From NCBI GenBank assembly GCA_963711095.1, contig CAVQCX010000003.1, forward strand, positions 60,844 through 124,843: DNA of 64,000 nt, read 5' to 3'. Each line of letters begins with the position of its first letter. Position 1 is the stretch's first letter. The DNA is from CAVQCX01 sp963711095 (GTDB lineage Bacteria; Pseudomonadota; Gammaproteobacteria; Chromatiales; Chromatiaceae). Of this stretch, positions 36,882-46,062 are shown piece after piece. The position numbers and the translations under genes are program-made. The notes beneath the pieces were generated by a model, which did not search any database, had not been told where the DNA came from, and worked only from the letters and a program-made list of their open reading frames with translations.

Positions 36882-37860
36882 GCGGCGGGGCCTCAAGCTG
36901 CTCCAGGACCTGTCTCAGAGTCAGGATATGCTCCTCCCAGTAACGGGGGGTGTTGAACCAGGGAAAGGTCCGGGGAAAGGCCGGGTCCTCCCAACGCCGG
37001 GCGAGCCAGCCGGCATAGTGGATGATGCGCAGCGCCCGCAGGGGCTCGATGAGACGCAGCTCGCGCCGGTCGAAATCGAAAAAGTCGTCGTAGCCGTCCA
37101 GCAGCTCGGCGAGCTGGGCGAGCTGTTCCGCCCGCTCCCCGGACAGCAGCATCCACAGGTCCTGGACCGCCGGACCGTTACGGCAGTCGTCCAGGTCCAC
37201 CAGATGCAGACCCCCGGCCTCGGTCCAGAGTATGTTGCCCGGGTGGAAGTCGCCGTGCAGACGGATGGCGTCGTACGCCGGGGCGCCTTCCAGCACCGCG
37301 CCGGCACGCTCCAGGGCCCGGCCGGCCAGGTCCCGGTACTGGCCGATATATTCCGGCGGCATGAACCCCTGCTCCAGGATGAACGCGCTGGCGGTCTCGC
37401 CGAAGCCCCGGTCCAGCGCCGGCCGATGGGCGAACGGCCGGGTCGCCCCCAGCGCATGCATGCGGCCGAGAAAGCGCCCCAGCCTGAGCAGAGTGTCGGG
37501 ATCATCCAGCTCCGGCCAACGCCCTCCGCGGCGCGGATAGACCGCAAACCGGAATCCCTCATGGCGGTGTAACGTCGCATCCTCACCCAGGACGAGGGGC
37601 GCCACCACCGGGATCTCCTGCTCGGCCAGCTCCCGGCTGAAGGAGTGCTCCTCCAGGATCGCCTCATCGCTCCAGCGCCCCGGCCGGTAGAACTTGGCCA
37701 CCACGAAGCCGCCGTCCTCGAGGCCAAGCTGATAGACCCGGTTCTCGTAGCTGTTGAGCGCCAGCATGCGCCCGTCCGGGACCAGTCCCAGCTGCTCCAG
37801 CGCCGAGAGCACCCGGTCGGGGATCAGGTCGTCATACGGATGCGATCTCGGGGCGGGCAA
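36868..37860 (-). CDS. srkA: Stress response kinase A (SrkA/RdoA/YihE)
   Basis: A 330-residue kinase of the choline/aminoglycoside kinase fold, near the length of E. coli SrkA (328). It has LALNSYENRVYQLGLED (ATP site), the catalytic HGDFHPGNI and the metal-binding LVDLDDCRNGPAVQDLW. SrkA is a Ser/Thr protein kinase that protects against envelope and oxidative stress. The TTG at 37860, 5 bases after GAGG, is the best start: the frame runs open to 38106, but that part overlaps a mobile element and has no homology. No in-frame ATG lies nearby. Confidence 0.88.
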   Translation of the reverse strand: MPAPRSHPYDDLIPDRVLSALEQLGLVPDGRMLALNSYENRVYQLGLEDGGFVVAKFYRPGRWSDEAILEEHSFSRELAEQEIPVVAPLVLGEDATLHRHEGFRFAVYPRRGGRWPELDDPDTLLRLGRFLGRMHALGATRPFAHRPALDRGFGETASAFILEQGFMPPEYIGQYRDLAGRALERAGAVLEGAPAYDAIRLHGDFHPGNILWTEAGGLHLVDLDDCRNGPAVQDLWMLLSGERAEQLAQLAELLDGYDDFFDFDRRELRLIEPLRALRIIHYAGWLARRWEDPAFPRTFPWFNTPRYWEEHILTLRQVLEQLEAPPLSFG

Positions 37861-37941
37861 GGGGACCTCGCTTCGGGGGGCAGCAGACAAGGCGCCGGCG
37901 CAAGACCGGCGCTGGAGCGCTACCTTAACTGATAAGCACGT

Positions 37942-38750
37942 GGAATTCCGGAATTCCGGGGACAGTATGGGAATTTCGGGAATTTCGGGGACAGTATATT
38001 TATCTTCGGAGATAGCGATCTGAGCCGGATCATGGCGAGAATAGCGCGCGTCGTTGCCCCAGGCCTTCCACACCACGTGACCCAGCGCGGGAATCGTCGG
38101 CAGCAAACATTCTTCTCAGACGACGACTACGCAGAGTACCGGCGCTTGATGGCGGCGTTCTGCGCGCAATGCGGGACCAAAGTCTGGGCCTACTGCCTGA
38201 TGCCGAACCACGTCCACCTGATCATGGTGCCGGAGAAGGAGGACGGCTTGCGTTGCGCGATCGCCGAGGCCCATCGCCGTTACACGAGAATGATCAATCT
38301 TCGCCACGGCTGGCTGGGACACCTGTGGCAGGAACGCTTCCATTCGTTCGTCATGGATGAGCGCTATCTGTTGGCCGCTGCACGATATGTCGAGCGCAAC
38401 CCCGTACGGGCAGGACTCTGCCAAACCGCCGAAGACTGGCCTTGGTCGAGCGCGCAAGCGCACCTTATCGCCGAAGACGACGAGCTTGTGGCGACCGCTC
38501 CACTGCTTCAGCTGGTATCCGACTGGCTAGGCTATCTCCAAGAACCGGACCAGAACGACCTACCCGGCGCGATTCACGCCCGGATGCGCACTGGGCGCCC
38601 GTTGGGCTCGGATACGTTTCTCAAACAATTGGAAGCAGACCTCGGGCGCTCACTGCAGCGCGGGAAACCCGGGCCGAAGCCAAAGTAACGGGACCGGGAT
38701 ATGCTTGGTGTGTTGAAGGACCGGAATTTGAATTAAGTATACTGTCCCCG
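37942..38750 (+). mobile_element. IS200-like/RAYT element with terminal repeats
   Basis: Bounded on the left by two tandem ~28-base units ending CGGGGACAGTAT (37942-37968 and 37969-37998), and on the right by the inverted TATACTGTCCCCG (38738-38750). The 13-bp ends (37986-37998 and 38738-38750) are exact inverted copies. Inside is one intact RAYT gene. It inserted between srkA and a parA-like gene. Confidence 0.8.
38032..38688 (+). CDS. REP-associated tyrosine transposase
   Basis: A 218-residue Y1-family (PF01797) transposase with the HUH metal site MPNHVHLIM (H60, H62), the N-terminal PGLPHHVTQRGNRRQQTFF, and RYVERNPVRAGL that is common in RAYTs. The basic tail ending GKPGPKPK is also typical. 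It is full length and intact, so it could be active, unlike the fragment at 16 kb. The inverted repeats around it fit the element's ends. Confidence 0.93.
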   Translation: MARIARVVAPGLPHHVTQRGNRRQQTFFSDDDYAEYRRLMAAFCAQCGTKVWAYCLMPNHVHLIMVPEKEDGLRCAIAEAHRRYTRMINLRHGWLGHLWQERFHSFVMDERYLLAAARYVERNPVRAGLCQTAEDWPWSSAQAHLIAEDDELVATAPLLQLVSDWLGYLQEPDQNDLPGAIHARMRTGRPLGSDTFLKQLEADLGRSLQRGKPGPKPK

Positions 38751-38776
38751 CAATTATGAAGAGGGGGTGCCATGCC

Positions 38777-39421
38777 ATGCGCACGATCATGATGATGAAC
38801 GCCAAAGGCGGCTGCGGTAAGAGCACGCTCGCCACCAACGTCGCCAGTTGGTTTGCGGACGACGGCGCCCGGGTCGTCATCGTGGACCTGGACCCCCAGG
38901 GATCGTCCCTGGATTGGCTGGCGGCGCGCCGCGACTACACCGGGATACCCGAGATCCGGGGCGTGGACGGGACCCAGGGACCCGTGCGAGCACCGGCGGG
39001 CACGGACGTCCTGATCATGGACGCCCCGGCCGCCACCCACGGGGCGCAGATCACCGAGCTGCTGCGCAGGGTCGAGACCCTGCTGATGCCGGTACTGCCC
39101 TCACCCATCGACATGCGCGCCGCGCGGCGCTTCCTGGATGAGCTGCTGGGCAGCGGCAGGGTCTCCCGGGGCCGGACCAGGATCGGCATCGTCGCCAACC
39201 GGGTGCGCGAGCAAACCCAGATCTATCGCCATCTGGAGGAATTTCTCGGGCATCTGGATCTGGCGGTGCTGGGCCATCTGCGGGAGAGCCAGAACTATAT
39301 CCGCGCCGCGGAGCGCGGTCTCGGCCTGTTCGAGCTGGCCCCCTCGCTGGTCTACGAGGACGTGGTGCTCTGGGACCCCATCCTCGACTGGCTAAACAGC
39401 CGGGCGAGTCTGGGCAACTGA
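38777..39421 (+). CDS. ParA-family ATPase
   Basis: A 214-residue P-loop ATPase with a deviant Walker A motif NAKGGCGKST (residues 8-17), and DLDPQGSSLDWL after it. The DAPAATHG segment matches the switch II region. It is shorter than plasmid ParA and resembles orphan ParA/MinD-like ATPases that position chromosomal or membrane cargo. The ATG at 38777 follows GAGGGGG by 9 bases and lies just 26 bases after the RAYT element's right end, so the element may have replaced its promoter. No parB-like partner follows. Confidence 0.87.
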   Translation: MRTIMMMNAKGGCGKSTLATNVASWFADDGARVVIVDLDPQGSSLDWLAARRDYTGIPEIRGVDGTQGPVRAPAGTDVLIMDAPAATHGAQITELLRRVETLLMPVLPSPIDMRAARRFLDELLGSGRVSRGRTRIGIVANRVREQTQIYRHLEEFLGHLDLAVLGHLRESQNYIRAAERGLGLFELAPSLVYEDVVLWDPILDWLNSRASLGN

Positions 39422-39464
39422 TCAGAACGCCACCCCGGCAGCGCTGAGCCAGGGTTCCCCTTCA

Positions 39465-40355
39465 TCAACTCGCCTGCTCGGCGAGGCAGGCCGGCAGCCC
39501 GCTTTCCAGGGTCGGATAGCGAAGCTCAACCCCCAGCTCGTGCAGCAGCTTGCGGTTGCTGATGCGCCGCGATTCGCGCTGATAGGACAGCATGCCCGGG
39601 GAGAGCACCCGCTCGGCCTCGGCCAGACCCACCAGCGGGGGCCGGGGCAGACCGGCGAGATCGGCGATCCGGCAGAAATAGTCAGCCATGGTGCTCGGGT
39701 GGCCGTCGGCGGCGTTGTAGACCTCACCCGGTCGGCCGCGCTCCATGGCGGCGATGCACGCGCTCACCAGATCATCGACGTGGATGCGATTCGTGTAAGG
39801 CGCCTCCTCGGGCCGCACCAGGGGCAGCCCCTGGCGGATGCGCTCGAGCGGCAGCCGCCCCGGTCCATAGATGCCCGGTACGCGCAGCACCACGAATGCG
39901 CCGCCGCGCTCCCCCCACTCGTGCAGGGCCCGCTCGGCATCCAGGCGCCGCTGCGCCCGGCTCGCGGCCGGGTCCACCGCGGAGCGCTCGTCCACCCAGC
40001 CCCCGGCACAGTCGCCGTAGACGCCCGTGGTGCTGATGTAGACGATGCGCCGCGGCGCTGCCACCCCCTCCAGTCGCGCGAGCAGGCCCCGGATCCGGGT
40101 CTCCCGGTCCCCTGGCGCCGGCGGCGGAGCGAGGTAGAAGAGGCGCGCCCCGGCGCTCGGCAGCTCGGGCAGATCGTCGTCATCGAGATCCGCCCGCAGG
40201 CTGTCGAAGCCCGCCTCGGCGAGTGCCGCGCGGGACGCTTCGCTGCGCACCGTGCACAGCGTCGAGCGCCCTTCGGCGCCCAAGCGCGCGGCCAGGCGGC
40301 GACCCAGATAGCCGCAGCCGACGATTAGCACCCTTGGTGCGAGGTTTTCATGCAT
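39465..40355 (-). CDS. SDR-family NAD(P)-dependent epimerase/dehydratase (YeeZ-like)
   Basis: A 296-residue extended or atypical SDR. The N-terminal Rossmann loop is VGCGYLGRRLA (residues 13-23), with an ISTTGVYGDCAGGWVDE segment in the middle and YTNRIHVDDLVSACIAAM later. The catalytic YxxxK is replaced, as is common in atypical SDRs like YeeZ. The ATG at 40355 follows no strong Shine-Dalgarno; an upstream GTG at 40376 is possible. The substrate is unknown. Confidence 0.85.
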   Translation of the reverse strand: MHENLAPRVLIVGCGYLGRRLAARLGAEGRSTLCTVRSEASRAALAEAGFDSLRADLDDDDLPELPSAGARLFYLAPPPAPGDRETRIRGLLARLEGVAAPRRIVYISTTGVYGDCAGGWVDERSAVDPAASRAQRRLDAERALHEWGERGGAFVVLRVPGIYGPGRLPLERIRQGLPLVRPEEAPYTNRIHVDDLVSACIAAMERGRPGEVYNAADGHPSTMADYFCRIADLAGLPRPPLVGLAEAERVLSPGMLSYQRESRRISNRKLLHELGVELRYPTLESGLPACLAEQAS

Positions 40356-40407
40356 GGTTCGATCGGCGAGAATCACCAGTTCCGTACATCAGCTCCCAGG
40401 CAGCCCC

Positions 40408-41451
40408 ATGAGCTTCAAGGTCCGAGTCGCTCCCAGCGGCCATGAATTTAGCGCGGAGCTCGGCGAGACCGTGCTGGACGCCGCCCTGCGCCAGGCCGTA
40501 GGACTGCCCTACGGCTGCCGTAACGGGCAGTGCGGCTCCTGCATCAGCACACTGGTCTCCGGGGAAGTCGCCTACCCGGGCGGCCACACCGACGCCCTGC
40601 AGGGTCAGCCCGCTGACGCCTGCCTGACCTGCCAGGCGGTCGCCGGCAGCGACCTGGTGCTGAGTGTCCAGGAAGTGGCGGCCGTGCAGGACCTGCAGGT
40701 ACGCATTCTGCCCTGTCGCGCCGAGCGCATCGACCACCTCAGCCACGATGTGCTGCGCATGTACCTCAAACTGCCGGAGAGTCAGCGACTGCAGTTTCTC
40801 GCCGGCCAGTACCTGGACTTCATCCTGGCCAACGGACACAAACGGGCGTTCTCGATCGCCAACGCCCCCCACGACGACCAGTTCATCGAGCTGCATATCC
40901 GCCGCGTGCCCGGCGGGGAGTTCACCGACTACGTCTTCGAGCAGCTCAAGGAGAAGGCCATCCTGCGCATCGAGGCGCCGCTGGGCAGCTTCTATCTGCG
41001 AGAGCAATCGGACCGCCCCCTCATCCTGATGGGCGGGGGAACCGGGTTCGCCCCGCTCAAGGGCATGATCGAGCACGCGTTCCACATCGGCGTCGAGCGG
41101 CCTATGTATCTCTACTGGGGAGTGCGCGCGCGCCGCGACCTTTATCTGCCCGAGCTGCCGCAACGCTGGGCGGCCGAGCACCCGGGATTCAGCTACACCC
41201 CGGTGCTGTCGGAGCCGGACCCCGACTGGGGCGGGCGCGCCGGCTGGGTCCACGACGCGGTCTGCGAGGACCACCCGGACCTGAGCGGCTTCGACCTCTA
41301 CATGAGCGGCCCGCCGCCGATGATCCTCGCCGCCCGCGATGCCTTCCGGCATGCCGGGCTGGACCCCGCGCACATGTACTATGACTCTTTCGAGTATGGC
41401 GCGACCAAGGACGCCAAGCCGACGGCCCGAGTAGCCGTTCAGGCCGAGTAG
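40408..41451 (+). CDS. Ferredoxin-NAD(P)H oxidoreductase (CDP-6-deoxy-glucoseen reductase-like)
   Basis: A 347-residue electron transfer protein with three domains in order: a plant-type [2Fe-2S] ferredoxin (GCRNGQCGSC at about 37-46 and CLTC near 73), an FAD-binding domain with RAFSIANAP near 152, and an NAD(P)-binding domain with LMGGGTGFAPLKGM near 210. This layout matches AscD/RfbI and related reductases. In gammaproteobacteria such a gene is often found in core positions near ubi genes, and its partner oxygenase is unknown. It is convergent with hemY. Confidence 0.85.
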   Translation: MSFKVRVAPSGHEFSAELGETVLDAALRQAVGLPYGCRNGQCGSCISTLVSGEVAYPGGHTDALQGQPADACLTCQAVAGSDLVLSVQEVAAVQDLQVRILPCRAERIDHLSHDVLRMYLKLPESQRLQFLAGQYLDFILANGHKRAFSIANAPHDDQFIELHIRRVPGGEFTDYVFEQLKEKAILRIEAPLGSFYLREQSDRPLILMGGGTGFAPLKGMIEHAFHIGVERPMYLYWGVRARRDLYLPELPQRWAAEHPGFSYTPVLSEPDPDWGGRAGWVHDAVCEDHPDLSGFDLYMSGPPPMILAARDAFRHAGLDPAHMYYDSFEYGATKDAKPTARVAVQAE

Positions 41452-42728
41452 CCCGTCCGCACGAAGGCCTCGACAGGCGGGGCCGAGTGGGCGGCCGCCA
41501 GCGACGTCCCCAGCAGACGCGGGACCTTGGCCGGCGAGGGCGCCGCCCCGGCTGTGCCCAGCTCCAGACCGGCCCTGTAGCTCTCGCGCGCCTTGTCGTT
41601 CTCACCGAGCTGCTCCAGCAGCGCGCCCAGCTCACGGTAGGTCTCCGGCCGCGGACCAGCGCCCACGCTGGCCTCCAGGTAGCCGCGCGCCTTGCCCCAC
41701 AGGCGGTCCCTCAGACAAAGCCGGCCCAGCGCCAGCAGCAGCACCGAATTGGTGGGGTGGGCCTGCAGCCAGACCTCGGCCACGCCAAGCTGGCGACCCG
41801 GCTCGTCGGTCTCGATGACGCCGAGGATGGCGATCAGCGGCTCGCTCCAGTGCTTGCGCAGGTGCTCGCGCAACACCGGCTCCGCCTGTCGGGCGCGTCC
41901 GCGATCGATCTCGGCGCAGACGTAGGCCTTGAGCAGGGATTCGTCGCTGCGCAGCGGCTTCGCCAGCTCGGCCCAGAACCGCTCCAGGCGCCCCGGATCG
42001 GCGTCTCGTGCCTCCTGGGCGATGAGCGCACGGTAGACCTCCAGCTCCAGGTCACGCAGCCGCTCCTCGGACTCCACCTTGCGTCGGCGCAGCTCCGGCA
42101 GCAGGTCGCGCAACGCCTGCCAGTCACCGAGGCGCATGTAGAGCGTCTTCAGGAGCTTCAGCACATAGGCGTGGTGCGGCGCCACCGTGCGCAGGTGCAT
42201 CAGCGTGGCGAGCGCCTGCTCGAGCTGCTGGTGCGCGAGCTGCAGCTCCGCCTGAGTCAGCGACACTGCGACATCCGCCGAGGGCATGCTCTGATGGGCG
42301 CGCTGCAGGTAGTGATCGCGCCGCTCGTGGGCCCCCTGTGCCTGGGCCGCGCGGGCCGCGGCGAGATAGTTGAGCAGCGGCGTCTCGGAGTGGGCGGCGA
42401 AGCGCACCAGACTCTTCTCCGCCGCCCGCCATTCGCCCTCGGCCAGATGCATCAGGCCGCGGGTGAGCGCCGTGCGCGCCCGCAGCACCGCGCGCCGCTC
42501 GTTCCATTCGTGGACCTTGGCCGGCAGACGCCACACGTGAGCCAGGGTGCGCACGCCGAGGTAGAGCAGCAGAAACGCCACCAGATCCAGCACGACGAAC
42601 AGTGCCAGACTTCCCTGCACAGTCCAGTACCCGTAACCGATCAGCACATAGCCGTTGTCCTCGTAGACCACGAGGGTGAGCGCAACCGCACCGAGCAGCG
42701 CCAGCAGCAGGCCGATCAGCAGCTTCAT
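41439..42728 (-). CDS. hemY: HemY-like TPR membrane protein
   Basis: A 429-residue inner membrane protein (PF07219): two N-terminal membrane segments (LLIGLLLALLGAVALTLVVY and SLALFVVLDLVAFLLLYLGV) and a long TPR region in the cytoplasm or periplasm. This is the HemY of gammaproteobacteria, linked to haem synthesis by position but not the protoporphyrinogen oxidase that shares its name. It overlaps hemX by 4 bases (42725-42728), so translation is coupled. Last gene of algZ-algR-hemCDXY. Confidence 0.92.
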   Translation of the reverse strand: MKLLIGLLLALLGAVALTLVVYEDNGYVLIGYGYWTVQGSLALFVVLDLVAFLLLYLGVRTLAHVWRLPAKVHEWNERRAVLRARTALTRGLMHLAEGEWRAAEKSLVRFAAHSETPLLNYLAAARAAQAQGAHERRDHYLQRAHQSMPSADVAVSLTQAELQLAHQQLEQALATLMHLRTVAPHHAYVLKLLKTLYMRLGDWQALRDLLPELRRRKVESEERLRDLELEVYRALIAQEARDADPGRLERFWAELAKPLRSDESLLKAYVCAEIDRGRARQAEPVLREHLRKHWSEPLIAILGVIETDEPGRQLGVAEVWLQAHPTNSVLLLALGRLCLRDRLWGKARGYLEASVGAGPRPETYRELGALLEQLGENDKARESYRAGLELGTAGAAPSPAKVPRLLGTSLAAAHSAPPVEAFVRTGYSA

Positions 42729-43912
42729 GGCTGCTCGGGCCCCGCCGCCGGGGCGGCCTGCAGGTGCTCGCGCAGGCGCTTGAGCGACGCGGACACGTCA
42801 GGCAGCTGCGGCCTGACGTCGATCGCCAGCAGCTGCCCGAGTGCGTCCTGCATGGACCGGGTGGCCGGGTCCTCGGGGTCGAACAGCTCGCCCAGCCAGC
42901 TCTGCGCGGTCTGCAGGCTGGAGCGGTAGAGGGCGGGGTCGGCCTGGAGTGCGCCCAAGCGCGCCGCCTGCAGCTGCAGCTTGAGGTTCTCGAACACGAA
43001 GTACTGCTGCTCCGGCGCCAGCATGGCGACCACCGGGCGGTCGTGGCGCCGGATCTCGAGCACCGACTGCAGACCCTTCAGGCCATCGCGCAGCAGAGAC
43101 TCCATGGAATGCGGCTCCTCGGCCGGGGAGGTCTCGGCGCCGCTCGCTGCGACAGGCGTGGGCGGCGCGGTCTCGGCACCGCTGGCCGGGACGGGCTTGG
43201 ACGGGGCGGCCTCGGCGCTACCGGCCGGATGGGGCGCCGCCGGGGCGGGTCCGCGCAGGCGCAGACCGCCGACCTGCTCGATCAGGCCCGCGATCCGCCC
43301 CGCCAGCCCGGGGAGGTCCGGCAGGTCGACCGCACGCAACGCCGCCAGCTCGCTGGCGATCGCTTCGCGAACCGGGATCCAACCGGGGTCGCCGGTGTCG
43401 CGCAGCCGCTCGTCAGCGGCCTCAAACGCGGCGACGGCGGTGTCGCGATCGCGCGCCAAGCGCAGCCGGTGGTTGGCGATCAGCAGCAGATACTCCGCCT
43501 CAGCCGCCTTCCAGTCCGCGGTGCTGCGCCCCAGTCGCTGATAGACCCCGTTCAGGGCCTCGCGCATCTCCGACTCGCGCTGCTGGAGCTGCGCCTGGGC
43601 CTCGTCCAGATGTGCCTTGCCGGCCTCGAGACCGGCACGCTGGCTTTGGAAATCCGCTCGGATGGCCTCCAGCCCGGCCGTCAGCCGGGCCTCATCCACC
43701 TTGGCACCCTGGACCGCCGCATCGAGCCGGCCCAGGGCGTCCCGGGTCTGGAGCCAGTACAGGTAGCCCGCGGCCAGCCCGGCCGCCACCGCGAGTATGG
43801 CGACAACGGCAAGCACCGCCGCCCAACGACCACGCGCGCCGCGGCTCGGCTCGGCGCCCGCGCTGTCTGCGGTGTCGATCTGCTCAGGGCTTTCGGCTTG
43901 CTGATCTGCCAT
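42725..43912 (-). CDS. hemX: HemX-like protein (uroporphyrinogen-III C-methyltransferase-like)
   Basis: A 395-residue protein (PF04375) with a short acidic N-terminal tail, one membrane segment (WAAVLAVVAILAVAAGLAAGYLYW near 30-53) and a long coiled-coil region followed by an all-helical domain. The RTEWLLANHR-like segment (YLLLIANHRLRLARD here) is a family mark. It contains an Ala/Pro/Thr-rich repeat near 240-290 (SGAETAPP, SGAETSPA). HemX binding of haem intermediates is not established. The ATG at 43912 was chosen; the frame is open to 43972. Confidence 0.9.
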   Translation of the reverse strand: MADQQAESPEQIDTADSAGAEPSRGARGRWAAVLAVVAILAVAAGLAAGYLYWLQTRDALGRLDAAVQGAKVDEARLTAGLEAIRADFQSQRAGLEAGKAHLDEAQAQLQQRESEMREALNGVYQRLGRSTADWKAAEAEYLLLIANHRLRLARDRDTAVAAFEAADERLRDTGDPGWIPVREAIASELAALRAVDLPDLPGLAGRIAGLIEQVGGLRLRGPAPAAPHPAGSAEAAPSKPVPASGAETAPPTPVAASGAETSPAEEPHSMESLLRDGLKGLQSVLEIRRHDRPVVAMLAPEQQYFVFENLKLQLQAARLGALQADPALYRSSLQTAQSWLGELFDPEDPATRSMQDALGQLLAIDVRPQLPDVSASLKRLREHLQAAPAAGPEQP

Positions 43913-44232
43913 CCATCGTCCGCCGCAGTTGACGTATCGGGGTCGCCGGTCGCGCCCGGGTACAATTGTCATAGGCTAGCAAAAACGCCAGCAGCCTGTT
44001 TGACTGAGGTCTGTCCTGCTACGGAAAAGCGGATATCGCCGCGGTCTGCCGGTGCATTTGCACGACGCATCGCTGCACCAGGCCTCTGGGGCGCAGCCGC
44101 GACGATTCGCCCTCGGCGAGTCTTTCGTCAAATCGCTCCAGCTATGTGCCTGGATCGGTCGGCGGACCTGACTCGATCCCGCTGTCCCCGCTACGGACGC
44201 CTGAGTGCGACAGACCCCTCGGCCGGGCGGTC
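43913..44232. other. Intergenic region between hemD and hemX
   Basis: 320 bases with no recognisable gene on either strand. It is longer than usual for this operon, where hemD and hemX are normally close, so a separate hemXY promoter may exist here. No clear promoter was found. Confidence 0.4.
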
Positions 44233-45027
44233 TCAGCGCCCGGCTGCCCAGCGACACAAGGCGGCCAAAAGCTCGGCGTCGCCGGCCCCTTCGGCAAGCA
44301 GGATCCGGCGGTAGCTCCGGGCCTGCGCGGCCTCGGCGATGCGCTCACTGGCCACCACCAGCGGCGTGCTGCGCAAGCGATCGAGCTCGCCGACTCCCAC
44401 CAGACATTCCAGATTCCTGAGCACCTCGACGCTGGTGGCCAACACCAGCTGCACCTCGTGACCCCAGGCGGCCAGCAGGGGCCCCGGATCGACCTCCGGC
44501 AAGGCGCGCCGGTAGACCTCGGCGTAATCCACCTGCGCCCCGCGGCGGCGCAGCTCGGCGGCCAGCAGCTCGCGCCCGCCCTCCCCGCGCAGGATCAGCA
44601 CGCGCCGCCCGGCTAGCTCCTGCAGGGCCGGCGCGGCGAGCAGACCCTCGCTGTCATAACGGCCCGATTCGGGCACCAGCCCGACCGCCACCTGGCGCCC
44701 CGTCAGCGCCCGGGCCGTCGCCTCGCCCACCGCCGCCACCCGCTGGCGCCCGCGGCCCAGCCGGACGCCAGGCGCGAGCATGGCCAGGGTGCGGCTCACC
44801 GCATTGGCGCTGACGAACACCAGCAGGTCGTAGGACTCCAGGGCCGCGAGCACCGCGAGCGCCTGCGCCCGATCCCGGGGCTCCCGGATCTCGATGGCGG
44901 GAAAGCGGACCGGCCGGCCGCCTCGGGCCTCGATCAGCCGGCACAGCGGCTCGGCCTGGTGGGCGGGTCGGGTGACCAGCACACCGGCCCCGCCGAGATC
45001 ACAGTCGCCCGCGAAAGCGTCCCCCAC
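44233..45027 (-). CDS. hemD: Uroporphyrinogen-III synthase
   Basis: A 264-residue protein that closes hydroxymethylbilane to uroporphyrinogen III. Family signs include LVTRPAHQAEPLC at the start, YDLLVFVSANAV near 96, RVAAVGEATARAL near 125 and the late LATSVEVLRNL. The family has low conservation and position after hemC adds weight. The GTG at 45027 lies 10 bases after the hemC stop; the frame remains open to 45138 inside hemC, so the longer form is unlikely. Confidence 0.9.
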   Translation of the reverse strand: MGDAFAGDCDLGGAGVLVTRPAHQAEPLCRLIEARGGRPVRFPAIEIREPRDRAQALAVLAALESYDLLVFVSANAVSRTLAMLAPGVRLGRGRQRVAAVGEATARALTGRQVAVGLVPESGRYDSEGLLAAPALQELAGRRVLILRGEGGRELLAAELRRRGAQVDYAEVYRRALPEVDPGPLLAAWGHEVQLVLATSVEVLRNLECLVGVGELDRLRSTPLVVASERIAEAAQARSYRRILLAEGAGDAELLAALCRWAAGR

Positions 45028-45037
45028 GGACCGCGGC

Positions 45038-45964
45038 TCAGTCGGCGTACAGCCGTTCGAGGATCGAGCGCGCACCGCGCTCGAGCAGCTCCTCGGCCAG
45101 GGTCTGGCCGAGGGCCTCGCCCTGGTCCGCGGCACCACGGACCTCGCCGCGGATCACCCGGCTGCCGTCGGGCTCGCCCACCAGGGCACGCAGCCAGAGC
45201 TCGCCCGCCTCGAGCACTGCGTAACCCGCGATCGGCACCTGGCAGCCGCCCATCAGACGCTCGCTCATGGCGCGCTCGGCGCGCACGCACAATCCTGTGT
45301 CGCGATCGTGCAAGGGTCGCAACAGGGCATTGACCCGCTCATCCGGCGCGCGACACTCGATGCCGACCGCACCCTGCCCCACCGCGGGCAGGCTCTCCTC
45401 GGGCTCCAGGAAACGGCGGATGCGCTCCGCGAAGCCAAGCCGCTTGAGCCCGGCCGCGGCCAGAATGATCGCGTCGTACTGGGACTCGTCGAGCTTGCGC
45501 AGCCGGGTGTTGACGTTGCCGCGCAAGAACAGGATCTGCAAATCGGGCCGACGCGCAGCGAGCTGACACTGGCGGCGCAAGCTCGAGGTGCCGACCCGGC
45601 TGCCGGGGGGCAGGGCCGCGACTGCCTCGAAGCGGTTGGAGACGAAGGCGTCCCGGGGATCTTCGCGCTGCATGATCACCGGCAGGTGCAGCCCTTCGGG
45701 CAGCTCGGCCGGCACGTCCTTCATCGAGTGCACCGCGATGTCGGCCCGCCCGTCCATCAGTCCTTGCTCCAGCTCCTTAACGAACAACCCCTTGCCGCCG
45801 ACCTTGGCGAGCGGGGTGTCCAGGATCTTGTCGCCCTGGGTGCTCATCGCCACCAACTCCACCTGCAGCCCAGGGTGCGTCGCCGCGAGCCGGGCGGCGA
45901 CGTGCTCGGCCTGCCAGAGCGCGAGCGGCGAGTTGCGGGTGGCGATAAGCAGCTTTTCGGACAT
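45038..45964 (-). CDS. hemC: Hydroxymethylbilane synthase (porphobilinogen deaminase)
   Basis: Polymerises four porphobilinogens to hydroxymethylbilane. The 308 residues include the N-terminal ATRNSPLALWQAEHV, AVHSMKDVPAELP with the catalytic Asp near 85, VGTSSLRRQ, LRGNVNTRLRKLD and the dipyrromethane cofactor cysteine C241 in GGCQVPIAGYA. Full length. hemC-hemD after algR follows the Pseudomonas order. Confidence 0.97.
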   Translation of the reverse strand: MSEKLLIATRNSPLALWQAEHVAARLAATHPGLQVELVAMSTQGDKILDTPLAKVGGKGLFVKELEQGLMDGRADIAVHSMKDVPAELPEGLHLPVIMQREDPRDAFVSNRFEAVAALPPGSRVGTSSLRRQCQLAARRPDLQILFLRGNVNTRLRKLDESQYDAIILAAAGLKRLGFAERIRRFLEPEESLPAVGQGAVGIECRAPDERVNALLRPLHDRDTGLCVRAERAMSERLMGGCQVPIAGYAVLEAGELWLRALVGEPDGSRVIRGEVRGAADQGEALGQTLAEELLERGARSILERLYAD

Positions 45965-46062
45965 GCGGACAGCTCGACGCTGTGAGGTGCCCCATCCTAT
46001 CGGCAGCCGCCGCCGCGGGCAAACCGGGCGAGCCGATTGGCGCCATCGACCGCTGTCGTCGC

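Noticed and set aside
41487..44314. Two long plus-strand frames over hemY and hemX
   Set aside because: Shadows of the minus-strand hem genes.
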